This document shows, piece after piece, positions 8,526 through 16,679 of a DNA stretch of 64,000 bases. A program made the position numbers and the translations under genes. Each line of letters begins with the position of its first letter. Positions within the stretch are counted from its first letter, which is position 1. The stretch is from assembly GCA_902624455.1 (NCBI GenBank), contig CACNXQ010000001.1:203828-267827 (forward strand). Reading direction: 5' to 3'. The stretch is from an uncultured Pelagibacteraceae bacterium (GTDB taxonomy: Bacteria > Pseudomonadota > Alphaproteobacteria > Pelagibacterales > AG-422-B15). The notes under the pieces were generated by a model, which was given only the letters and a program-made list of their open reading frames with translations, was not told the origin of the DNA and ran no database searches.

Positions 8526-9929
8526 ATGCCAAAATCTCAAACCAGCAAGCCATTAGATAATCTCAAAAATAGTTTAGATGATAGAATTCTCTATCCCTGG
8601 CAGTATTTAGAATATCTAGGCGAAGATGACAGAACATTCATTGAAAAATCTGAAGGAATTTATCTATTTGATAAGACGGGTCGAAAACTTATTGATGGAC
8701 CTGGAGGAATGTGGAATGTAAATGTTGGCCATGGTGTAAAAGAAATTGCTGATGCTGTGTATGCTCAAATAAGAAGTATGCCATATGCCAGTCCTTTTAC
8801 AGAATCAACAGAAATTGCTTACAATTATGCATCTCGTTTAGTTAAGTATGCGCCGGGTGATTTAAAAAGAGTTTTTTTTACTTCTGGAGGATCTGCAGCA
8901 GTAGACTCTGCCTTAAGATTTGTAATGTTCTATAACAATGTTAGAGGATTAAGAGACAAGAAACAGATTATATCAAGGCATGATGCCTACCACGGAAGCA
9001 CATATCTTGGGGCATCATGCTCAGGAAAAGAGCGAGATAAAAATAATTTTGACTTTGCTAATGACATTGTTCACCATTTGTCATCACCGAATCCATTTCG
9101 TAAGCCAGATGATATGAGCGATGAAGATTTTTGTGACTTAAAAGTCAAAGAACTTGAAGATAAAATTATTGAGTTAGGTCCAGAAAAAGTTGCTGCATTT
9201 ATTGCTGAACCAATACTCGCATCAGGTGGGGTAATTGTTCCACCTAAAGGTTATCAGAAAAAGACGTTAGAAGTCTGTAGAAAATATGATGTCATCTATA
9301 TTTCAGATGAAATAGTTACAGGTTTTGGGAGATTGGGACATATATTTGCTTCAGAAAACTACTTCGATATCCAACCGGACATTATTCTTTTAGCTAAAGG
9401 AATTACCTCAGGTTACGTGCCATGTGGTGCCGTTGTAATTTCAGAGCGACTAATGTCACAATTAGATCATAAGGAAAAAGTTATCTTTTCAAATGGCTTC
9501 ACTGACTCAGGTCACCCAGTTAGTATGGCAGCTGCTACAGCTACACTTGATTATATCGAAAAAACAAACTTACTTGATCATGTGAAAGAAGTAGGCCCTT
9601 ATCTACAGAGTAGACTTCAAGAATTAACTGACTTACCAATTGTTGGCGAAGTACGTGGTGAAGGTTTAATGGCTGCTGTTGAATGTGTAATCAGTAAAGA
9701 AAAAAAGGATCCGTTGAATCTTCAATATGAGATTGCTTCAAGAATTAATTCCCATTGTCAAAACTTAGGACTGATTGTTAGACCTCTCTTTAATACATGC
9801 GTGATGTCACCGTCATTAATAATTACTAAGGATCAAATTGACGATTTAGTGAGTATTCTTAGAAAAGGTATCGAGCTAGCTACAAAAGATATAAAAGAAG
9901 AAGGTCTGTGGTCTGCTGAAGCGAATTAA
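8526..9929 (+). CDS. Class III aminotransferase (omega-amino acid/amine:pyruvate type)
   Basis: A 467-residue PLP enzyme of fold type I. FFTSGGSAAVDSALR (about 117-131) binds the cofactor phosphate, HDAYHGSTY follows, Asp261 in YISDEIVTGFGR pairs with the pyridine nitrogen, and Lys291 in LLAKGITSGYVP forms the Schiff base. It would transfer an amino group from an amine or omega-amino acid to pyruvate or 2-oxoglutarate. The Rieske oxygenase starts on the base after its stop, so the pair is co-transcribed from the operator-bearing promoter at 8491-8520. The substrate cannot be assigned. Confidence 0.88.
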   Translation: MPKSQTSKPLDNLKNSLDDRILYPWQYLEYLGEDDRTFIEKSEGIYLFDKTGRKLIDGPGGMWNVNVGHGVKEIADAVYAQIRSMPYASPFTESTEIAYNYASRLVKYAPGDLKRVFFTSGGSAAVDSALRFVMFYNNVRGLRDKKQIISRHDAYHGSTYLGASCSGKERDKNNFDFANDIVHHLSSPNPFRKPDDMSDEDFCDLKVKELEDKIIELGPEKVAAFIAEPILASGGVIVPPKGYQKKTLEVCRKYDVIYISDEIVTGFGRLGHIFASENYFDIQPDIILLAKGITSGYVPCGAVVISERLMSQLDHKEKVIFSNGFTDSGHPVSMAAATATLDYIEKTNLLDHVKEVGPYLQSRLQELTDLPIVGEVRGEGLMAAVECVISKEKKDPLNLQYEIASRINSHCQNLGLIVRPLFNTCVMSPSLIITKDQIDDLVSILRKGIELATKDIKEEGLWSAEAN

Positions 9930-11174
9930 ATGATTGAATTCCAACAGCTTTTAGAAAATTACCAAGAAGGTAAAGCACTTCCACAACAATTTTACACAAA
10001 CGAAAAAATTTTTTCAGAAGAGATGAAAAGAATTTATTTCAAACAATGGTTAATGGTTGATCATGTATCAAGAATACCTAACCCTGGTGATTACTTTGTT
10101 TTTGAAGCTGAAAAAGAGTCCATAATTATCATTAGAGGAAGAGATGAAAAAATACGTGCATTTTATAATGTATGTACTCATCGTGGATCAAGGATATGTC
10201 TTGAAGAAGAAGGCACAAAAAAATTACTTGTATGCCCTTATCATGCATGGAGCTTTTCAGCTGAAGGAGATCTAAAGGCAGCAAGATATATGCCTGAGGA
10301 TTTCAAAAAAGAGGAATGGGGTCTAAAAAAATGTCACCTAAAGATACACGAGGGATTGATATTTATTAATCTCTCTCTTGAGGAACCAATGGACTTCGAC
10401 GAATTCATTGGTCCACTAAAGGAAATGCTTGAATTTCACCAAACAAGTAAAGCTCGAATTGCAACTAGAAAAAAATATCCAACGGAAGCAAATTTCAAAC
10501 TAGTTCTTGAAAACTTTCAAGAGTGTTATCATTGTGGCCCTGCTCATCCTGAGCTTTGTTCAATTCATGAAAAAGACTGGGTTTATACAATGGGAGCTGG
10601 CGTAAATACAGCACCTGAAAAAGATACAAAAGAATACTTGGACAAAATACAGCCTTGGATTGAGGAATGTAAGAGTAAGGGCGTACCATCTGATACATAC
10701 CTTGAATCTGAAGATGGTCTAAGAAAAGGTTTAAATCGTTATGTTGACAGAACTCCGATTGGAAATGGTCACTTGTCACAAACTAAAGATGGTAAACCGG
10801 CATCATCATTAATGGGTAAATTTAGTGAATTTGACGGGGGTCTCACACAAGTAAGTTTTAATCCTTTTGGATGTTGTTATTTAACAAATGATTTTGTCGT
10901 AATGTTTATTTTTAAACCAGTATCAATTGATTATTCAGAAGTTGAACTGGTTTGGCTAGTTGGTGATCAAGCTGAAGAAGGTAAGGACTATCAATCTGAC
11001 GATGTTAGTTACATGTGGGATGTAACAACACAAGCAGACACAACTATAATTGAAAATAACCAAAAAGGTGTTTATTCACGAGCATTTGCTCCTGGAATAT
11101 TATCTGAAAACGAGTCTGCAGTTACATATTTTTATGATTGGTATTTTACCAACATGAAAATGGGATCAAACTAA
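9930..11174 (+). CDS. Rieske non-haem iron oxygenase, alpha subunit
   Basis: A 414-residue oxygenase component. The Rieske [2Fe-2S] ligands are Cys82-x-His84 (CTHRG) and Cys102-x2-His105 (CPYHAW). The catalytic domain has Glu198, His201 and His206 in FQECYHCGPAHPEL, with Asp370 in TTQADTTIIENNQKG. This Glu-x2-His-x4-His spacing is that of quaternary-amine oxygenases such as CntA and GbcA. The likely reaction is hydroxylation and demethylation of a betaine or similar compound (inference). No dedicated reductase gene is in the window. It directly follows the aminotransferase. A paralogue that lacks the Rieske centre is at 18241. Confidence 0.92.
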   Translation: MIEFQQLLENYQEGKALPQQFYTNEKIFSEEMKRIYFKQWLMVDHVSRIPNPGDYFVFEAEKESIIIIRGRDEKIRAFYNVCTHRGSRICLEEEGTKKLLVCPYHAWSFSAEGDLKAARYMPEDFKKEEWGLKKCHLKIHEGLIFINLSLEEPMDFDEFIGPLKEMLEFHQTSKARIATRKKYPTEANFKLVLENFQECYHCGPAHPELCSIHEKDWVYTMGAGVNTAPEKDTKEYLDKIQPWIEECKSKGVPSDTYLESEDGLRKGLNRYVDRTPIGNGHLSQTKDGKPASSLMGKFSEFDGGLTQVSFNPFGCCYLTNDFVVMFIFKPVSIDYSEVELVWLVGDQAEEGKDYQSDDVSYMWDVTTQADTTIIENNQKGVYSRAFAPGILSENESAVTYFYDWYFTNMKMGSN

Positions 11175-11226
11175 AATCTCTACGCCGTTTCTATTTATTA
11201 GAATTAATGCTTGAAATATAAAGCCT

Positions 11227-11232
11227 TATAAT
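11227..11232 (+). promoter_or_regulatory. Possible -10 box before the PuuB-like gene
   Basis: The 78-base spacer between the Rieske gene and the FAD amine oxidase holds a perfect TATAAT 20 bases before the ATG at 11253. No good -35 box and no TetR-type dyad are visible, so the assignment is weak. It suggests a separate promoter for the oxidase-transporter operon. Confidence 0.3.
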
Positions 11233-11252
11233 GCTTAATATTTCCTGATAAT

Positions 11253-12608
11253 ATGAAACAACTTTACGACAAAGCTATCTATGATTTTGACAATCCTGTA
11301 TCAAGCTATTGGGAAGAAATAAGTCATCCAGATCAAAACTCATATCCAAAATTAAAAGGAGATCAACAATGTGATATTGCTGTCATAGGCGGTGGTTTCA
11401 CTGGCTTATCAACTGCATATCATTTAGCAAAACTCTACCAAAGAGATGTAAGATTACTAGAAGCTGGTCATGTTGGTTGGGCTTCCTCAGGTCGTAATGC
11501 AGGGTTTGTTTGTTTACCCGCAACAAAGCTTTCAATTCAAACTCTATTTAAAAGATATGGAATTGATGAAACTAAAAAGTTCTTTGCATCACAAGTTGAG
11601 GGCATGGATATATTAGATTCAATTATTAAAGATCATAGCATTGAATGTGAGCAAATTGGAGATGGGAATTTAGATGTTGCTCATAGTCCCCATAGTTGTG
11701 ATGGCTTGAAAGAATGGGGAAATGATTTAAAAAAATATTTTGGCATTAATACTCGTTGGATTCCAAAAGAAGAGTTTGATGAGTCAGGTCATCAATCTAC
11801 AGAACAATTTGGAGCCGTTTTTATGGAGTCAGGTTTTGCTATGAACCCTCTTGCATTTCTTGGAGGATTTGCGAAGGCAACTGTAGAGGCAGGAGCGGTA
11901 TTACATGGACATTCAAGGGTTAAAAAATGGGAAAGAAATGGCAAACATAGATTAATAACTGATGAAGGTTCATTGACAGCAAACCAAGTTGTGGTTGCAA
12001 CAAATGGTTACACTGATGAGTCGCTACACCAGAGTTTTGCTAACCGTATGGTGCCTGTTTTATCAAACATAATTGTTACAAGGGAGATGAGCGAAGATGA
12101 ATTTAATCTTCAAAATTATAAAACTTTAAACCCTATTTGTAATAGTAGGGAAATACTCTATTACTATAGAAGAATGCCATCAAATAGAATGCTCTTTGGA
12201 ACTAGAGGAGATACTTACGGTGATGATCAAAGTGCAAATAAAATGAAGGATTATATGACTCAGAAATTTAGAGGTGTATTTCCTTCTTGGAATGATGTTG
12301 AAATTTCACATTATTGGCGCGGTACGGTTGTTATGAATAGAGATCTAACTCCAGCATTTGGAAGTTTAGATGATGATCAAACTGTCCACTTCTCATATGG
12401 CTATTCAGCAAATGGAAACAATACAACAATTTATTGTGGTAAAAAGCTTGCTGAAATGATTTGTGAGTCAAACAGTGGTTCAACAAATATATCAGAGATA
12501 TATAGAGGTTTATCACCTAAAATACCTTTTCCATTTCTCAGACTTTGGTACCTGAGGTTGTACCTTTGGTATTCAAAACTTCGGGATAAAAATAAAAAAG
12601 AATTATAA
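11253..12608 (+). CDS. FAD-dependent amine oxidoreductase, PuuB-like (DAO family)
   Basis: A 451-residue flavoprotein. It opens with the family leader YWEEISHPDQ, then CDIAVIGGGFTGLSTAYHLA (GxGxxG, about residues 41-60) and VGWASSGRNAGFV, the typical flavin segment of gamma-glutamylputrescine oxidases. The C-terminal part has HYWRGTVVMNRDLTPAFG and YGYSANGNNTT. The family oxidises gamma-glutamylated amines or secondary amines to aldehydes with release of ammonia or amine. The residues after 425 (LRLWYLRLYLWY) may lie at the membrane. A PuuA-like synthetase (19351) and a PuuD-like hydrolase (27110) complete the set elsewhere in the region, and a polyamine-type transporter follows directly. Confidence 0.85.
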   Translation: MKQLYDKAIYDFDNPVSSYWEEISHPDQNSYPKLKGDQQCDIAVIGGGFTGLSTAYHLAKLYQRDVRLLEAGHVGWASSGRNAGFVCLPATKLSIQTLFKRYGIDETKKFFASQVEGMDILDSIIKDHSIECEQIGDGNLDVAHSPHSCDGLKEWGNDLKKYFGINTRWIPKEEFDESGHQSTEQFGAVFMESGFAMNPLAFLGGFAKATVEAGAVLHGHSRVKKWERNGKHRLITDEGSLTANQVVVATNGYTDESLHQSFANRMVPVLSNIIVTREMSEDEFNLQNYKTLNPICNSREILYYYRRMPSNRMLFGTRGDTYGDDQSANKMKDYMTQKFRGVFPSWNDVEISHYWRGTVVMNRDLTPAFGSLDDDQTVHFSYGYSANGNNTTIYCGKKLAEMICESNSGSTNISEIYRGLSPKIPFPFLRLWYLRLYLWYSKLRDKNKKEL

Positions 12609-12645
12609 TTTGCAACCCATAGTTAGATAACATACTATTTTTTGG

Positions 12646-13539
12646 ATGATTAATTGGTGGAATAGTCTTTATTCAAGAAGTGATAATGCAAAAGCTTACG
12701 TATTATTATCCCCTGCTCTAATTCTTGTAATACTTGGTATGGCCGTCCCATTATTGGCGGTATTTTCTGTAAGCTTTACTACTCAAGCATCATTTGAGAT
12801 TGACTATACCCCAACTTTTGATCGCTATATTGAGTTCATGGATACGAGTTCTAGAACAGGAAACGTATTAACAACTTTGCTGGGTCGCTCTATATCTATT
12901 TCCTTTTTAGTTGCCTTTTTTACACTTATCACAACCTACCCTGTTGCATACTATGTCGCATTTTATGTGAAGAAGAACAAAATGCTGTGGTTAGTATTAA
13001 TGACTTTACCTTTTTGGACTTCATATTTACTCAGAGTGTTTGCATGGAAATTAATTCTAGGCCACAAAGGAGTCATAAATGCAAGCTTAATGACTGTAGG
13101 GTTCATTGATGAGCCTCTTGGATTTCTTATGTACAGTCAAACAGCAGTTGTCATTACTCTTGCGCATGCCTGGGCAGCTTTTGCATTGCTGCCTCTCTAT
13201 GTAAGTTTAGAAAAAATTGATTATTCTCTCATAGAAGCATCGCACGATCTTGGATGCACAAAATTTGAAACATTCTGGAGAGTTGTGTGGCCATTAAGTT
13301 TACCGGGTGTAATAGGAGCTGTTCTGATTATTTTTATTCCCACTGTTGGTGATTATGTAACGCCAGCTTTAGTTGGAGGCACTGAAGGTAGGATGTTATC
13401 TAATATGATACAAACTTATTTTGGTCGGGCTAATAATTTTCCATTAGGTGCGGCTTCAGCTGTAATCATGTTGATTAGTGTCGCATTGGTTACAATTGCT
13501 GTAAATGTAGTAACAAAAAGACTAACGCAGAGGTTATAG
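12646..13539 (+). CDS. ABC transporter permease, PotB-type
   Basis: A 297-residue inner-membrane permease of the spermidine/putrescine subfamily with six predicted membrane segments. The EAA loop that contacts the ATPase is SLIEASHDLGCTKFETFWRVVWPLSLPG (about residues 192-220, ending in the expected P-L-S-x-P-G). It lies 3 bases before the PotC-type gene and belongs to an operon of two permeases and an ATPase. The binding protein gene is on the opposite strand after the ATPase. Confidence 0.9.
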   Translation: MINWWNSLYSRSDNAKAYVLLSPALILVILGMAVPLLAVFSVSFTTQASFEIDYTPTFDRYIEFMDTSSRTGNVLTTLLGRSISISFLVAFFTLITTYPVAYYVAFYVKKNKMLWLVLMTLPFWTSYLLRVFAWKLILGHKGVINASLMTVGFIDEPLGFLMYSQTAVVITLAHAWAAFALLPLYVSLEKIDYSLIEASHDLGCTKFETFWRVVWPLSLPGVIGAVLIIFIPTVGDYVTPALVGGTEGRMLSNMIQTYFGRANNFPLGAASAVIMLISVALVTIAVNVVTKRLTQRL

Positions 13540-13542
13540 AAA

Positions 13543-14355
13543 ATGAAACTTAACGAAAATAGAACATTATATATTTACGTTCTTATTTATTTTGGTTTTC
13601 TTTATATACCAGTAATGTTCCTTCCTATATTTTCTTTCAATCAAGGAATTCATATGGCATTTCCATTGCAGGGATTTTCAACTGAGCATTACGAGGATAT
13701 GTGGAATTCACCGAAATTGTTTGATGCATTATGGAATAGTATTTATGTAGGAGTTGTCTCAAGTTTAATGGCAACAATGCTCGCTTTTTTTGCAGCAAAA
13801 GCGTTTACAAAGTATAAGTTTCGCGGCCAAGCTTTGTCATATGGTGCTATTCTTACGCCCTTCTTAATTCCTGAAATTATTCTTGCAATTGCTCTATTGG
13901 TTATATGGGTATCTGTTGGACTACCTCTAGGACTTACACCCATAATTATTGGTCATGTTCTTTTTTGTACTCCTTTTTGCATGATTATACTTATCGCAAG
14001 AATGGAGGGGTTTGATAATAATCTTGAGGAAGCATCGAGAGATCTGGGAGAAGGAGTATTCATGACGTTTTGGAGGGTTTCATTCCCAATTTTACTTCCA
14101 GGTTTAATTGCTGCTTTTCTTCTTGGCTTTATAATTTCATTTGACGAATTTTTATTAGCAATGTTCCTTCAGGGCTCAGACCAAACATTGCCTATATATA
14201 TGTGGGGACAATTGAGATTTGCTAGAAGGTTGCCACATGTATTGGCGCTTGGTGCAGTAATTATAGTTGCCACTAGCCTTGTTGTAATGTTAGCTTATTG
14301 GCTCAGGAACGTAGGACAACCTCAGGAGAAGCAAGATTTAACATTTAAAATATAA
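13543..14355 (+). CDS. ABC transporter permease, PotC-type
   Basis: A 270-residue permease, partner of the preceding gene. It has about six membrane segments and the EAA loop NLEEASRDLGEGVFMTFWRVSFPILLPG near residues 165-192. The FDEFLLAMFLQGSDQTLPIYMW segment near residue 205 is typical of PotC/PotI. It overlaps the ATPase start by one base (TAATG). Substrate is probably a polyamine or other cationic amine by family and context. Confidence 0.9.
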   Translation: MKLNENRTLYIYVLIYFGFLYIPVMFLPIFSFNQGIHMAFPLQGFSTEHYEDMWNSPKLFDALWNSIYVGVVSSLMATMLAFFAAKAFTKYKFRGQALSYGAILTPFLIPEIILAIALLVIWVSVGLPLGLTPIIIGHVLFCTPFCMIILIARMEGFDNNLEEASRDLGEGVFMTFWRVSFPILLPGLIAAFLLGFIISFDEFLLAMFLQGSDQTLPIYMWGQLRFARRLPHVLALGAVIIVATSLVVMLAYWLRNVGQPQEKQDLTFKI

Positions 14356-15440
14356 TGAGCGAAAATTTTATAGATATCAGAAATATTTCTAGACATTTTG
14401 GAACAGTTAAAGCTGTTGATGATGTTTCCTTTTCTATTAAACAGGGTGAGTTTTTTAGTCTTTTGGGACCGAGTGGATGCGGTAAAACGACATTGCTCCG
14501 TTTACTAGCAGGATTTGAATCTGCAAATCAAGGTGAAATTTTTATTGATGGTGTTGACGTTACCACAATGCCTCCAAACTTGAGACCAACTAATATGGTT
14601 TTTCAAAATTATGCAATTTTTCCACATATAAATGTAAAAAAGAACATCGAATTTGGAATGAGAAAGGAAAAACTCTCAAAGCAAGAACTTGAAAATAGAG
14701 TTCAAGAGGTTTTATCGTTGGTTAAACTAGAAGGTTACGAAGAAAGATTTTCTAATCAGCTTTCTGGAGGTCAAAGACAAAGAATTGCATTAGCAAGAGC
14801 GCTTATTAAAAGACCAAAAGTTTTACTACTAGATGAACCTTTGGGCGCACTCGATAAAAAATTAAGAGATGAAATGCAGATTGAATTAAGAAATCTTCAA
14901 AAAGCCGTAGGTATTACATTTGTTTTCGTTACACACGATCAAAGTGAGTCAATCAGTATGTCAGATAGAGTTGCAGTTATGAATGAAGGTCAAATTCAAC
15001 AAATATCAGATCCACATGATCTATATTATAATCCACAAAATATATTTGTAAGTGATTTCATAGGAACAACTAATTTTTTATCTTCATCTACAGGAAGCAG
15101 TAATGGAGAAAATATTATGGTTAAAATTGATCAAATTGGCGAATTTAGTATCAAGAATAAACTGAATATACCTGAAAATGATAACGAAACAGTAGTTTCT
15201 ATAAGACCTGAAGCTATTGTCTTATCTCCATCTCCGATTGACAAAGGAGATATTGTAATGGAGGGAACAATTGAAAATTCCTCTTATTATGGAGAATTAA
15301 CAAGTTTTTACGTAAGAGTTCAGGGTGCTGAAAATCCACTTATTGCGTCCTCACAACGGTTTGATAATAATTCATTTGAAGGAAACAAGTGTTACTTATC
15401 TATTAATTTTGAGGATATAAACCTGCTAAAAAAAGAATAG
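14355..15440 (+). CDS. ABC transporter ATP-binding protein, PotA-type
   Basis: A 361-residue ATPase. It shows Walker A GPSGCGKTTLL (about 37-47), Q-loop VFQNYAIFPH, signature LSGGQRQRIALARAL, Walker B VLLLDEPLGALD and the switch histidine in FVTHDQ. A C-terminal TOBE-type domain starts near residue 240 (SIRPEAIVLSP). This length and domain order are those of PotA. The stop codon is the first base triplet of a hairpin (15438-15462). Confidence 0.93.
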   Translation: MSENFIDIRNISRHFGTVKAVDDVSFSIKQGEFFSLLGPSGCGKTTLLRLLAGFESANQGEIFIDGVDVTTMPPNLRPTNMVFQNYAIFPHINVKKNIEFGMRKEKLSKQELENRVQEVLSLVKLEGYEERFSNQLSGGQRQRIALARALIKRPKVLLLDEPLGALDKKLRDEMQIELRNLQKAVGITFVFVTHDQSESISMSDRVAVMNEGQIQQISDPHDLYYNPQNIFVSDFIGTTNFLSSSTGSSNGENIMVKIDQIGEFSIKNKLNIPENDNETVVSIRPEAIVLSPSPIDKGDIVMEGTIENSSYYGELTSFYVRVQGAENPLIASSQRFDNNSFEGNKCYLSINFEDINLLKKE

Positions 15441-15462
15441 CCTGCCAATAAATGACAGGCTA
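15428..15462 (-). terminator. Rho-independent terminator of the binding-protein gene, embedded in the ATPase stop codon
   Basis: TAGCCTG (15438-15444) and CAGGCTA (15456-15462) form a 7-bp stem around an 11-base loop. On the minus strand the stem is followed by a T-rich tract (TTCTTTTTTTAG), as needed to terminate transcripts of the gene at 15487-16602. On the plus strand the same stem has no adjacent T-run, so it may only weakly stop the PotBCA message. The first stem triplet is the TAG stop of the ATPase gene. Confidence 0.75.
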
Positions 15463-15486
15463 CTCAAAAAAGTTAATTAATTTTTT

Positions 15487-16602
15487 TTAAACAACTCCTG
15501 CAGACCATTCAGCCCATCGAGCTTCAATATAGTCTGTTACTTCAGGTTTTGCTTCATTACTGAAGTTACCATTCTGTAAGTGAGTCATTGGATCTAATGC
15601 AAGTCCACGTTCAATCTTATCCGCTTCTGAAATTGCATCGTATCCAACTTTATTTACATGGCCGTATCCATATTCTAAAAGCATAAATGCAGAACATTCT
15701 GGAGATTGCGCAGCATTAATTACTTCGTATGCAACATCTAAATTTGCTCCTTTAGGAATACAGAAACCACACATCCAAGTTAAGCTACCTTCTTTTGGAG
15801 AGATCATTGGGAAACCAGTGTTCCATGAACTTTCATTCCATACGACTGCAGCATGAACTTCTTCAGACATCATTGCTTCTTCAAGAGAAGTTGGGTCTGG
15901 ACTAAGAAGTCTTATGTTTGGTCTTAATTTTTCCATAGGACCATCAAATAAACGATCAACGTCCTCAATGGTTAAATCTTCCATTTTTGTAACATCGATC
16001 CCCATTCCAATCATGATCAAGTATAAAGAGTCTGCAGCACTATCAAGCATTGCAACTTTACCCTCTAGTCTTTTATCAAACAACATCATGATTGTTTCTT
16101 TACCTGGATCAGTATTTATCCAAGGTTGTGCATCTTTGTTTACTATTATTGAAGTATCTCCAAATTCACATGGTGCAAACCAGTGCTGGTCTTTAAAGTA
16201 TGTTGTAGGCATTTTCTTAGAGTCTTCGAATAAATTATTCCAGTGAACACATCTTGATGTATCAATTGGCTGTATAATATCAGCTCTATGCCATCTAAAT
16301 GGATCTGCATTACATGGGTGTGCAGTATCACACTGGAATCCAGCCCTTATTTTTTGAAGCATTGACTCTGAATCATCAGCTACAGTAAACTCTAATCTAT
16401 CAGGATCCATTCCTGGATACATGTCAGGTATATCGTATCCTGACCAAGTTAATACTCTTGCGTTATCTGCAGCAAAAGCACTGTTTGCGCCGAATTGAGT
16501 AGTTGCTACTAGACCTGCAGCTCCCATCGCCTTCATAAGCTGACGTCTATTAAGCTTCCTGCCCATAATTTGTTTAGCTATATTGCTTTTTGGTTTAGAC
16601 AT
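15487..16602 (-). CDS. Periplasmic polyamine-type binding protein, PotD-like, with Tat-type signal
   Basis: A 371-residue extracellular solute-binding protein. The N-terminus has twin arginines at 19-20 (LNRRQLMKAMGAAG), a hydrophobic stretch and a likely cleavage after AFA near residue 45. The mature part starts VLTWSGYDIPDM, the usual opening of PotD-type proteins, and has FAPCEFGDTSIIVN and AAVVWNESSW. Export folded through Tat would fit a protein with several cysteines (C90, C97, C118, C144 region). It has its own promoter and a strong GGGGAG ribosome site, fitting the high expression usual for binding proteins. It lies head-on to the permease-ATPase operon that it presumably serves. Confidence 0.88.
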   Translation of the reverse strand: MSKPKSNIAKQIMGRKLNRRQLMKAMGAAGLVATTQFGANSAFAADNARVLTWSGYDIPDMYPGMDPDRLEFTVADDSESMLQKIRAGFQCDTAHPCNADPFRWHRADIIQPIDTSRCVHWNNLFEDSKKMPTTYFKDQHWFAPCEFGDTSIIVNKDAQPWINTDPGKETIMMLFDKRLEGKVAMLDSAADSLYLIMIGMGIDVTKMEDLTIEDVDRLFDGPMEKLRPNIRLLSPDPTSLEEAMMSEEVHAAVVWNESSWNTGFPMISPKEGSLTWMCGFCIPKGANLDVAYEVINAAQSPECSAFMLLEYGYGHVNKVGYDAISEADKIERGLALDPMTHLQNGNFSNEAKPEVTDYIEARWAEWSAGVV

Positions 16603-16610
16603 AATGACTA

Positions 16611-16672
16611 ACTCCCCTTCATATTTATTAATTAACTATAAAAAATTGTACACCTATGTGGGACTTGGTCAA
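16611..16672 (-). promoter_or_regulatory. Promoter and Shine-Dalgarno of the binding-protein gene
   Basis: On the minus strand TTGACC (16672-16667) and TACAAT (16650-16645) are separated by 16 bp, close to the sigma-70 consensus. Downstream, GAAGGGGAGT (16620-16611) places GGGGAG 9 bases before the ATG at 16602. Both signals are much stronger than those of neighbouring genes. Confidence 0.75.
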
Positions 16673-16679
16673 TATATTA

